Below the pieces are notes generated by a model, which searched no databases, was not told the DNA's origin, and was given only the letters and a program-made list of their open reading frames with translations. A program made the position numbers and the translations under genes. From positions 1 through 8,027 of the forward strand of contig CAZOKH010000115.1 in the NCBI GenBank assembly GCA_964580315.1: a DNA stretch of 8,027 bases, written 5' to 3'. The stretch's first letter is position 1. Each line of letters starts with the position of its first letter. The stretch is from CAZOKH01 sp964580315 (lineage in GTDB: Bacteria; Chloroflexota; Anaerolineae; Anaerolineales; Anaerolineaceae). Positions 1 through 5,534 of this stretch are shown here, in pieces.

Positions 1-342
1 TTTGTTACTTTGTCTTGACTTTTATCACAGTTGTTTCGAGACCCGATTTATACTATTCGATCGATCCTGGATATCAGAAAGGGTCGAGAAATCTTAATAT
101 CCATTTCTCAAAAGCGCAATTTATGAATTACACCAGGATTTCTCCTCGCGCGAATTTTTCCATTCTTCAATCAATCCACTGAGCTCGTCGAAATGACAGA
201 ATCAACCATTGATTTATAGAATTAGTTGGAACAGTCGGTGTGCTTCAACGCCTCCAAAATGGCGCGCCCAGGCACACTCTTACGAAATGCAATTACTCAA
301 ATCTTTGCGTTCATTGATTGCGCCTTGTGGTGAAACAAAGCG
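1..342. other. Intergenic stretch with no gene; fragments of an inverted-repeat sequence
   Basis: No open frame here looks like a real gene. The stretch is AT-richer than the coding DNA to its right. It contains short inverted repeats: GAGAAATC (86-93) is complementary to GATTTCTC (137-144), GAGAAAT (86-92) to ATTTCTC (103-109), and TGGATAT (68-74) to ATATCCA (97-103). A phrase reading GTCGAAATGACA follows near 188-199. Such GAGAAATC / GTCGAAATGACA phrases resemble degenerate dispersed intergenic repeats, but that is recollection and not a search result. The minus-strand gatA gene ends at 343. A 7-bp stem with one G-T pair at 321-342 lies just after its stop but has no T-run, so no clear terminator is visible. 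Confidence 0.45.
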
Positions 343-1821
343 TTACAGCACTGGTGTGCGCGTGTGCCAGTCGGTAACCTGCTGATAGGCATGCGCGGCC
401 TTGAACAGCACCTCTTCGCGGAAGTGCGCGCCCATCAACTGTATGCCCACCGGCAGCCCCTGGGCGTCAAACCCCACCGGGAAGGAAATGCCCGGCACAC
501 CCGCCAGGTTGGCAGGCAGGGTAAACACATCTTCCAGGTACATTTCCAGCGGCGAGTCGGAGTGCTGGCCAATGCGGAAAGCGGTGGTGGGCGCCACCGG
601 GGCGGCAATCACGTCCACATTTTCAAAGGCCTGCTCAAAGTCGCGTTTGATCAGCGTGCGCACCTTCTGCGCCTGACCGTAATAAGCATCATAATACCCG
701 GCCGAAAGGGCATAGGTGCCGATCATGATGCGGCGCTTCACCTCGGCGCCAAATCGCCCGCCGCGCGTCTTTCGGAACATATCCAGGATGTTTTCACCGG
801 TTTCACGCGGGCCAAAGCGCACACCGTCATAACGCGCCAGGTTGGCAGAGGCTTCCGCCGGGGCAATCAGGTAATACACCGGCACAGCATAGGATGTGTG
901 CGGTAGTGAAACCTCGCGCACCTCAGCGCCCAGTTCGCCCAATTGCTCGATGGCTGCGCGCACGGCGCGCTCCACATCGGGTTGAATACCTTCAATAAAA
1001 TATTCTCGCGGCACCCCCACGCGCAATCCTTTTAGATCAGTGTTTCCATCCAGTTGAATGGACGGCACGGGCAGGTCAATGGTGGTGGCGTCACGCGGGT
1101 CATCGCCTGCCATGATCGAAAACAGCAGCGCCGTGTCTTCCGCGCTGCGCGCCAGTGCACCCACCACATCCAGAGACGAGCCGTAGGCCACCAAACCAAA
1201 GCGTGAAACCCGCCCGTAGGTGGGCTTAATGCCGGTCACACCGCAGAAGGAAGCCGGCTGACGCACGCTGCCGCCGGTATCGGTTCCCAGGGCAGCCGGC
1301 GCCAGGCGCGCCGCCACAGCTGCCGCGCTGCCGCCGCTGGACCCTCCCGGCACGTGATCCAGATTCCACGGGTTGTGGGTGGTGAAATAAGCTGAGTTCT
1401 CGGTGGAAGAACCCATCGCAAATTCGTCCGTATTGGTCTTGCCCAGCGTCACCACCCCGGCGCGCAGCAGTTTGTCCACGCTGGTGGCGGTGTAGGGTGG
1501 AATGAAGTTCTCCAAAATTTTTGAGCCGCAGGTGCAGCGCACATCCGCCTGCGCCAGCACATCTTTGACGGCAATGGGAACCCCCAACAGGGGCGGCAGC
1601 GGTTCATGCTGCCCGGCGCTGCGCCAGGCAGACAACCGCCGGTCAGCTTCATCGGCCTGCTGCAGCGCCAGTTCGGGGGTCGGGGTGAGGAAAGCCTGAA
1701 TAGACGGTTCAAGACGATCCATGCGCGCCAGGCAGGCTTCGGTCAATGCACGGCTGCTGCAATCGCCGCTGCGCAGCGCCGTCAGCGACTGGGATAGGGT
1801 GAGATCAGTCAATTCAGTCAT
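343..1821 (-). CDS. gatA: Glutamyl-tRNA(Gln)/aspartyl-tRNA(Asn) amidotransferase subunit A
   Basis: GatA is the glutaminase subunit of the cytoplasmic GatCAB complex. It releases ammonia from glutamine, and the ammonia is channelled to GatB to amidate Glu-tRNA(Gln) and, in some bacteria, Asp-tRNA(Asn). The 492-residue product has the usual family length. The amidase-signature triad is visible: Lys86 (in AVKDVL), Ser161 (in GGSSGGS) and Ser185 (in DTGGSVRQPA). The spacing is the same as for Lys79/Ser154/Ser178 of the Staphylococcus aureus enzyme, shifted by 7. The segment around 317-337 (YLIAPAEASANLARYDG) and the C-terminal GVPGISFPVG are typical of GatA rather than generic amidases. The ATG at 1821 follows GGAG by 6 nt. 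gatC ends 3 nt upstream, so the two are co-translated. gatB is not in the window. The frame is intact. Confidence 0.97.
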   Translation of the reverse strand: MTELTDLTLSQSLTALRSGDCSSRALTEACLARMDRLEPSIQAFLTPTPELALQQADEADRRLSAWRSAGQHEPLPPLLGVPIAVKDVLAQADVRCTCGSKILENFIPPYTATSVDKLLRAGVVTLGKTNTDEFAMGSSTENSAYFTTHNPWNLDHVPGGSSGGSAAAVAARLAPAALGTDTGGSVRQPASFCGVTGIKPTYGRVSRFGLVAYGSSLDVVGALARSAEDTALLFSIMAGDDPRDATTIDLPVPSIQLDGNTDLKGLRVGVPREYFIEGIQPDVERAVRAAIEQLGELGAEVREVSLPHTSYAVPVYYLIAPAEASANLARYDGVRFGPRETGENILDMFRKTRGGRFGAEVKRRIMIGTYALSAGYYDAYYGQAQKVRTLIKRDFEQAFENVDVIAAPVAPTTAFRIGQHSDSPLEMYLEDVFTLPANLAGVPGISFPVGFDAQGLPVGIQLMGAHFREEVLFKAAHAYQQVTDWHTRTPVL

Positions 1822-1824
1822 GAT

Positions 1825-2112
1825 TCACTCCAACACAGGCGGCACGCGGAATTGATTTTGTTCAGCGTCAGGGGCATTGCGCAAAATATCAGCCGTTTGC
1901 AGGCTTTGCGCCGGCACATCCTCGCGCAGGGCGCTGCCCGTTGCAAACACGCTGGCAGTGGGCGGAATGGAGCCGGTATCCAGGGTTTGCAGGCGGGCCA
2001 CATAATCCAGAATATCGGAGAGCTGGTGAGCATAACGATCTTTTTCTTCGTCACTCAGTTCGAGGCGCGCCAGATCGGCAATGTGATCGACTTCTTTTCG
2101 GCTTAATTTCAT
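1825..2112 (-). CDS. gatC: Glutamyl-tRNA(Gln)/aspartyl-tRNA(Asn) amidotransferase subunit C
   Basis: GatC is the small subunit that wraps around and stabilises the GatA-GatB interface. The 95-residue product has the family length and both hallmark ends: an N-terminal helix with HIADLARLELSDEE (10-23) and the C-terminal NAPDAEQNQFRVPPVLE (79-95). The frame can be opened 17 codons further upstream (ATG at 2163). That start would run over the end of the preceding esterase gene and add residues unlike GatC, whereas the ATG at 2112 has AAGAAGGAAG just upstream. The stop codon lies 3 nt before the gatA ATG, and the esterase stop lies 19 nt before this start. This spacing points to one transcript in the order esterase-gatC-gatA. 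Confidence 0.95.
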   Translation of the reverse strand: MKLSRKEVDHIADLARLELSDEEKDRYAHQLSDILDYVARLQTLDTGSIPPTASVFATGSALREDVPAQSLQTADILRNAPDAEQNQFRVPPVLE

Positions 2113-2131
2113 GGCAAAGACTTCCTTCTTT

Positions 2132-3088
2132 TTAAAGCGCAGGCTCGCGCTGATATTCTTCACTATTCAATGATTGCCAGCCTTCAGCAAACCAGTGAAT
2201 ATAATCGTCCATGTGCTGCTTCCAGGTTTCTTCATTGTGCATACCGGGCACAATGCGCCACTCATGCGGGAAACGTTGATAATTCATCATTTCCTCGAAT
2301 TCACGGGCGGGTTTCAGCATGGTATCCAGGTCGCCTGCGTCAATATAGACACGCGGGCGGAAATTTTCAGGTATTTCACGCAGCCAATAAATCATTGAAA
2401 CCGCATCGCCTCTAAGCGGGGCAAAGCTCACCGCAGCCACTGAACTGAATGTGTAATAATGGGTCAGCGCCAGGCGCATGGCCCAGCCCGCCCCGCGTGA
2501 AAGGCCGCCAATGGCGCGGCACAGGTGTGAGGGGCAAGTGGCGTAGTTCTGATCCACCCAGGGGATAAGCACATCCACAATCAGCGTTTCAAAGGTCGAT
2601 TCAGATGGTTCTTGCAGGTAATAGGGTTCGCGCGGCATGACAATGAGAAACGGCGGGGCTTCACCAGCAGTTATCATTTCATCGGCAATTTCATCAGCAC
2701 CCAGGCGGTCCCACTGATCCTCGTTATAGCTCTGTCCGTGCAGCAGGTAAAGCACCGGGTAACCGGGCTGCGCCTGCGGATCATAGCACGGCGGCAAATA
2801 AACCTTGAAATTCACCGGGTAGGTCAGCAAATCGCTTTGAATTTCGCGCGTCTCAAACTTCCCGCGCGTTTCCCGGCAGCCTGCCGGCGTGGCGGTTTCC
2901 TGCGGGGTAGGCGTGAAAGCAGCCAGGGTTGACTGTTCGAGGGACGCACTTTTCCCGGCAGGCGCCGGTTCAGCCGCCGCCGGCACTGCCGGCTGGCAGG
3001 CACTCAGCGCCAGGCAGACGCACAGCATCAGGCAAACAGGCAGCCAGCTTGATGTAGAGGCGAGCCGAAAGGTTCGGAATTTGAACAT
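2132..3088 (-). CDS. Secreted lipoprotein, putative esterase family (alpha/beta hydrolase)
   Basis: The 318-residue product starts with a lipoprotein signal peptide: basic n-region (residues 1-8), hydrophobic stretch (15-28) and lipobox LSAC with Cys31. A Pro/Ala/Thr-rich linker follows (about 33-70), then an alpha/beta-hydrolase domain resembling the esterase D / putative esterase family (Pfam PF00756 type). Visible motifs are YLLHGQ (114-119, oxyanion region), the nucleophile elbow GLSRG with Ser197, the YIDAGDLD segment with Asp255 (or Asp250) as likely acid, and GMH with His284. Cys71/Cys101 and Cys185/Cys190 could form disulfides outside the membrane. The substrate cannot be told; relatives include feruloyl, acetyl-xylan and siderophore esterases. 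The ATG at 3088 is preceded by AAGGAA about 10 nt away. An ATG at 3115 would add nine residues but sits almost at the predicted transcript start. Longer readings run through the tRNA gene and are artefacts. It leads the gatCA operon, an unusual partner. Confidence 0.87.
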   Translation of the reverse strand: MFKFRTFRLASTSSWLPVCLMLCVCLALSACQPAVPAAAEPAPAGKSASLEQSTLAAFTPTPQETATPAGCRETRGKFETREIQSDLLTYPVNFKVYLPPCYDPQAQPGYPVLYLLHGQSYNEDQWDRLGADEIADEMITAGEAPPFLIVMPREPYYLQEPSESTFETLIVDVLIPWVDQNYATCPSHLCRAIGGLSRGAGWAMRLALTHYYTFSSVAAVSFAPLRGDAVSMIYWLREIPENFRPRVYIDAGDLDTMLKPAREFEEMMNYQRFPHEWRIVPGMHNEETWKQHMDDYIHWFAEGWQSLNSEEYQREPAL

Positions 3089-3102
3089 TGAAAACCGTTT
3101 CC

Positions 3103-3132
3103 TTGACGATTGCATAACATTCGGATTATACT
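3103..3132 (+). promoter_or_regulatory. Sigma70-type promoter of tRNA-Pro
   Basis: TTGACG (3103-3108) and TATACT (3127-3132) are separated by 18 bp and match the housekeeping -35/-10 consensus at most positions. Initiation about 7 nt after the -10 box falls at 3139-3140, which would leave almost no 5' leader before the tRNA at 3141. The -35 box lies inside the region just upstream of the divergent esterase start. Confidence 0.7.
3125..3130 (-). promoter_or_regulatory. Candidate -10 box for the esterase-gatC-gatA operon
   Basis: Read on the minus strand these bases are a consensus TATAAT, 37 nt before the esterase ATG at 3088. Transcription would start near 3117, leaving a short leader that contains the AAGGAA ribosome site. 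No good -35 box is seen where it should lie, inside the tRNA-Pro gene around 3147-3153, and there is no TG extension. The box could therefore be chance, since the same A+T core serves the opposite tRNA promoter. Confidence 0.4.
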
Positions 3133-3140
3133 CTAAGCGC

Positions 3141-3213
3141 CGGGGTGTAGCGCAGTTGGCAGCGCACCGCGTTTGGGACGCGGGGGTCGGCGGTTCAAGT
3201 CCGCCCACCCCGA
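3141..3213 (+). tRNA. tRNA-Pro, anticodon UGG
   Basis: The whole cloverleaf can be drawn. The 7-bp acceptor stem pairs CGGGGTG (3141-3147) with CACCCCG (3206-3212), with discriminator A3213. The D-stem is GCGC/GCGC (3150-3153 with 3162-3165). The anticodon stem is CCGCG/CGCGG (3167-3171 with 3179-3183), with loop TTTGGGA giving anticodon TGG at 3174-3176. The variable loop is 5 nt. The T-stem is GGCGG/CCGCC around the loop TTCAAGT. The 3' CCA is not encoded (CTA follows), so it must be added by CCA-adding enzyme. UGG can read all proline codons if its first base is modified. The opposite strand of this tRNA translates into the familiar false peptide GLEPPTPASQTRC. Confidence 0.97.
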
Positions 3214-3222
3214 CTAGCCTCC

Positions 3223-3253
3223 AACCGCCGAGAATCACTCGGCGGTTGTTTGT
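3223..3253 (+). terminator. Rho-independent terminator after tRNA-Pro
   Basis: A perfect 10-bp stem AACCGCCGAG (3223-3232) / CTCGGCGGTT (3238-3247) with the 5-nt loop AATCA starts 9 nt after the tRNA and is followed by GTTTGT. The T-tract is short and broken by G, so termination may be partial. Some read-through could feed the glycosyltransferase gene at 3291, which has no obvious promoter of its own. Confidence 0.75.
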
Positions 3254-3290
3254 ATCCTTAAGAAGAACAAAACTTTCGCCCATTCCTCTC

Positions 3291-4016
3291 ATGCCCACCC
3301 CTTTCCTCTCCATTGTCATTCCTGTACATAATGAAGAAAGCCGCCTGCCCGACGCGCTGGAGAAAATTTTTGCGTTTTTCAAAACCCAGCCTTACACGGC
3401 AGACGTGGTGGTGGTTGAGAATGGCAGCCAGGACCGCACCCTGGAGATTGCACAGGAATATGCCCGGCGCTGTCCAAATCTCACCGTTTTCCATGAAGAT
3501 CAGCGCGGCAAAGGCCTGGCGGTAAAACGCGGCATGCTGGAATCTCACGGTGAATACCGCTTCATTTGCGATGTTGATCTATCCATGCCCATCGAGCAGG
3601 TCAACCGCTTTCTTCCCCCCGGCCTAAAGCAGGTGGACGTTGCTATTGGATCACGCGAAGCCCCTGGAGCGGTGCGGTACAACGAACCGGCTTACCGTCA
3701 TTTCATCGGGCGGGGGTTCAACACGCTGGTGCGCCTGTTGGCGCTGCCCGGTCTGCAAGACACCCAGTGCGGTTTCAAATGCTTTCGGGGCGCCGTGGCA
3801 GAGGAAATTTTTCCACTGCAAACCATGAACGGCATGTCGTTCGACGTGGAAGTGTTGTTTGCTGCCCGCCGGCGGGGCTATAAAATACTTGAAGTGCCCA
3901 TTGACTGGTACTTCAATGCCGACAGCCGGGTGCGCCTGTGGCACGATTCATCGCGCATGGCAGCCGATTTGTTCGCCATCCGGCGCAACGCCCTGCGCGG
4001 CCTATATGACCGCTGA
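3291..4016 (+). CDS. GT2 family glycosyltransferase, dolichyl-phosphate-glucose-synthase-like
   Basis: The 241-residue product is a GT-A fold glycosyltransferase of family 2. Motifs run in the order expected for the DPG-synthase/ALG5-like group: SIVIPVHNEESRLP (7-20), VVENGSQD (41-48, nucleotide-binding acidic segment), RGKGLAVKRGML (72-83), the metal-binding DxD as D94-V-D96 followed by LSMP, AIGSR (118-122), GRGFNTLVRLL (140-150), DTQCGFKCF (157-165) and FDVEVLF (184-190). The likely reaction is transfer of a sugar from a nucleotide sugar to a polyprenyl phosphate at the inner membrane face. Donor and acceptor cannot be read from sequence. There is no C-terminal membrane anchor, so it is presumably soluble or peripheral. 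No clear ribosome site precedes the ATG at 3291. An in-frame TTG at 3246 overlaps the tRNA terminator and is unlikely. Longer readings through the tRNA are artefacts. rnhB starts 2 nt after its stop. Confidence 0.9.
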   Translation: MPTPFLSIVIPVHNEESRLPDALEKIFAFFKTQPYTADVVVVENGSQDRTLEIAQEYARRCPNLTVFHEDQRGKGLAVKRGMLESHGEYRFICDVDLSMPIEQVNRFLPPGLKQVDVAIGSREAPGAVRYNEPAYRHFIGRGFNTLVRLLALPGLQDTQCGFKCFRGAVAEEIFPLQTMNGMSFDVEVLFAARRRGYKILEVPIDWYFNADSRVRLWHDSSRMAADLFAIRRNALRGLYDR

Positions 4017-4018
4017 CC

Positions 4019-4660
4019 ATGCCCAGACAAAACCCCGATCTGAGCCTTGAACTTCCACTCTGGCAGGGAGGTGTGAGCCGCCTGGCCGGGTTGGATGAAG
4101 CCGGGCGCGGCGCCTGGGCGGGCCCGGTGGCTGCCGCCGCCGTGATTTTGCCCCCCGAAAAAGAAATTCTGCAAACATTAAAAGGCGTGCGCGATTCCAA
4201 GCAGATGACGCCTGCGCAGCGCGCTCAACGCGCACAAACCATTCAAGACACGGCCATTTGCTGGGGGGTGGGAATGTCTTCGAATGAAGAGGTGGATGCG
4301 CTGGGTATTGTGCGCGCCACACGGCTTGCCATGCAGCGCGCCTTGCAGGCTCTCATGGTTCCACCACAGCATTTATTAATTGACGCCTTGCGCCTGCCGG
4401 AGATTGAGCTGCCGCAAACCAGCCTGCCGCACGGCGACGCCCTCTCGTTGAGCATTGCGGCCGCCTCGGTGCTGGCCAAAACTGCGCGAGATGCCCTCAT
4501 GGTGGAATTCGATCATCAGTTTCCCGGCTATGGTTTTGCCCGCCACAAGGGTTACGGCACGGCGGCACACAGCTCAGCCCTGCAGCAACTGGGGGCCTGC
4601 CCCCTGCACCGCTTCTCGTTTGCCCCCCTGAAACATAGTTCATCAGTCAAGATGTTATAA
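4019..4660 (+). CDS. rnhB: Ribonuclease HII
   Basis: RNase HII cleaves RNA in RNA-DNA hybrids and starts removal of single ribonucleotides misincorporated into DNA. The 213-residue product has the family length. The four catalytic carboxylates can be placed: Asp26 and Glu27 in LDEAGRG, Asp122 in LLIDAL and Asp158 in AKTARD. VRDSKQMT (57-64), AAASVLAK (147-154) and the substrate-binding HKGYGTAAH (176-184) are also typical. The motif around Asp122 reads IDAL where many homologues have a VDG-like sequence, a conservative variation. The start codon lies 2 nt after the glycosyltransferase stop, so the pair is surely co-transcribed. The last codons overlap an extended -10 sequence belonging to the next module. 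Confidence 0.96.
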   Translation: MPRQNPDLSLELPLWQGGVSRLAGLDEAGRGAWAGPVAAAAVILPPEKEILQTLKGVRDSKQMTPAQRAQRAQTIQDTAICWGVGMSSNEEVDALGIVRATRLAMQRALQALMVPPQHLLIDALRLPEIELPQTSLPHGDALSLSIAAASVLAKTARDALMVEFDHQFPGYGFARHKGYGTAAHSSALQQLGACPLHRFSFAPLKHSSSVKML

Positions 4661-4661
4661 T
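4653..4661 (+). promoter_or_regulatory. Extended -10 promoter of the mntA-hepT module
   Basis: The nine bases read TGTTATAAT: a perfect TATAAT with the TGn extension that lets promoters work without a good -35 box. None is evident at the expected place (about 4633-4638). It overlaps the rnhB stop codon. Transcription would start near 4668, some 30 nt before the mntA ATG. Confidence 0.55.
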
Positions 4662-4699
4662 AGTTACAATATGGGTTGATGTGTTCAGGAAGGGTGAAT

Positions 4700-5041
4700 A
4701 TGATATCTTCCAAATCCTTCACAACCGAAACAATCATTCATCAATTACAAAAGACTATTCCTATCCTTAAATCGCGGTTCGGAGTACGTCGGTTAGCATT
4801 ATACGGCTCATATAGCACAGGTAAACAAACCCAAAATAGTGATGTTGACCTTCTGGTTGAATTGTCTCAACCTCTAGGCTTGGAATTTGTTCGTATGGCA
4901 TCTTTGCTTGAAGAAGCTTTGGGACATAAAGTGGATCTTGCAACTTTTGACAGTTTGCACCGAAGCGCCGGAAATCCCCAAAAAAAGCATATCGCTAAAG
5001 ACGTGGAAAGGACATTGATAGATGTCTGGCGCGAGACGTGA
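4700..5041 (+). CDS. mntA: Type VII antitoxin MntA, minimal nucleotidyltransferase
   Basis: The 113-residue product is a minimal nucleotidyltransferase (MNT, pol-beta fold). In characterised type VII toxin-antitoxin systems this protein transfers AMP from ATP onto a tyrosine of the HEPN toxin and silences it. The diagnostic GSX10DXD motif is exact: G36-S37, ten residues, D48-V-D50, then LLVEL. A third carboxylate is likely Asp79 in HKVDLATFDSL. The ATG at 4700 is chosen because AGGAAGG ends about 6 nt upstream; an earlier ATG at 4676 would place that ribosome site inside the gene. The gene overlaps hepT by 20 nt. Base composition is clearly more AT-rich than rnhB, which suggests transfer. Stand-alone MNT proteins exist, but the adjacent HEPN gene makes this assignment firm. 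Confidence 0.9.
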   Translation: MISSKSFTTETIIHQLQKTIPILKSRFGVRRLALYGSYSTGKQTQNSDVDLLVELSQPLGLEFVRMASLLEEALGHKVDLATFDSLHRSAGNPQKKHIAKDVERTLIDVWRET

Positions 5042-5375
5042 CATAGATTATCTTCAAGATGTACTTGAAGCCATTCAACGCACATTGGAATATACCGGGA
5101 GTATAACCTGGCAAGAATTTCTAGTTGACCACAAGACTCAGGATGCAGTCATTCGAAATCTAGAGGTGATTGGCGAAGCAACTAAAAAGATTTCCGATAA
5201 CATTCAGAATCGCTATCCTGAAATTCCCTGGCGAGATATCACAGGAACACGTGACCGATTGGTTCACCATTATTTTGGTGTTAACCTTGAGATAGTCTGG
5301 CAGATAGCCAAAAGTGATTTACCAGTCCTTTTCACGCAAATTAGAAACGTTTTGGATAAATTTCCAACCAGCTAG
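5022..5375 (+). CDS. hepT: Type VII toxin HepT, HEPN-domain ribonuclease (DUF86)
   Basis: The 117-residue, mostly helical product is a HEPN protein of the HepT/DUF86 group. The active-site motif RX4HXY is complete: R77-D-R-L-V-H82-H-Y84. Arg and His belong to the metal-independent RNase centre, and Tyr84 matches the tyrosine that MntA-type antitoxins AMPylate. The family signatures RNLEVIGEATKKIS (45-58) and PWRDITGTRD (69-78) are also present. Characterised HepT toxins act on RNA; one has been reported to trim tRNA 3' ends. The target here is unknown. The start at 5022 lies 20 nt inside mntA, with GGAAAGGA (5005-5012) placed 9 nt before it, so translation is coupled and antitoxin is made first. 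The region is AT-rich: 24 of 60 bases are G or C in 5161-5220. Confidence 0.92.
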   Translation: MSGARRDIDYLQDVLEAIQRTLEYTGSITWQEFLVDHKTQDAVIRNLEVIGEATKKISDNIQNRYPEIPWRDITGTRDRLVHHYFGVNLEIVWQIAKSDLPVLFTQIRNVLDKFPTS

Positions 5376-5381
5376 TTTTTA

Positions 5382-5420
5382 ATATCCTGTTACTTTTCCC
5401 CATTTCTGCATATCCTGTTA
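5382..5420 (+). repeat. 11-bp direct repeat after hepT
   Basis: ATATCCTGTTA occurs at 5382-5392 and again at 5410-5420, 28 bp apart from start to start. It begins 7 nt after the hepT stop. No third copy was noticed upstream of mntA. It could be a small tandem-duplication scar or a protein-binding site; nothing decides between these. Confidence 0.5.
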
Positions 5421-5473
5421 TGGATCCGTACTTGCCAGTTTAGATAAAATTCCATTTTCACTTCCACAAATAA

Positions 5474-5509
5474 AAACCTCACAGGTTTTTTTCACAACCT
5501 GTGAGGTTT
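5474..5509. terminator. Bidirectional terminator between hepT and the convergent ATPase gene
   Basis: A perfect 14-bp stem, AAACCTCACAGGTT (5474-5487) with its complement at 5496-5509, encloses an 8-nt loop. Read on the minus strand it comes 25 nt after the ATPase stop and is followed by TTATTTG, extending the TTT of the stem into a good T-tract. On the plus strand GATTTTC follows, a weaker tract. It separates two convergent units and probably ends both. Confidence 0.85.
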
Positions 5510-5534
5510 GATTTTCTATTGCTTCAAGCTGAAA

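Noticed and set aside
15..54. TTGACT (15-20) and TATACT (49-54) as a promoter
   Set aside because: The spacing of 28 bp is far too long for a sigma70 promoter.
321..342. Stem-loop just after the gatA stop as a terminator
   Set aside because: The stem is only 7 bp with one G-T pair and no T-run follows on the minus strand.
1825..2163. GatC with 17 extra N-terminal residues
   Set aside because: The extension overlaps the esterase 3' end and lacks GatC similarity; the ATG at 2112 has a good ribosome site.
2132..3382. A 416-residue minus-strand reading starting at 3382
   Set aside because: Its first part is the antisense of the tRNA-Pro gene (GLEPPTPASQTRC peptide) and of the glycosyltransferase start. 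The lipoprotein signal peptide and ribosome site place the real start at 3088.
2889..4016. A 375-residue plus-strand reading starting at 2889
   Set aside because: The first 134 codons run antisense through the esterase and then through the tRNA-Pro gene. The GT2 domain begins right at the ATG at 3291.
4676..5041. MntA starting at the ATG at 4676
   Set aside because: The AGGAAGG ribosome site at about 4687-4693 serves the ATG at 4700, and the eight extra residues are not part of the fold.
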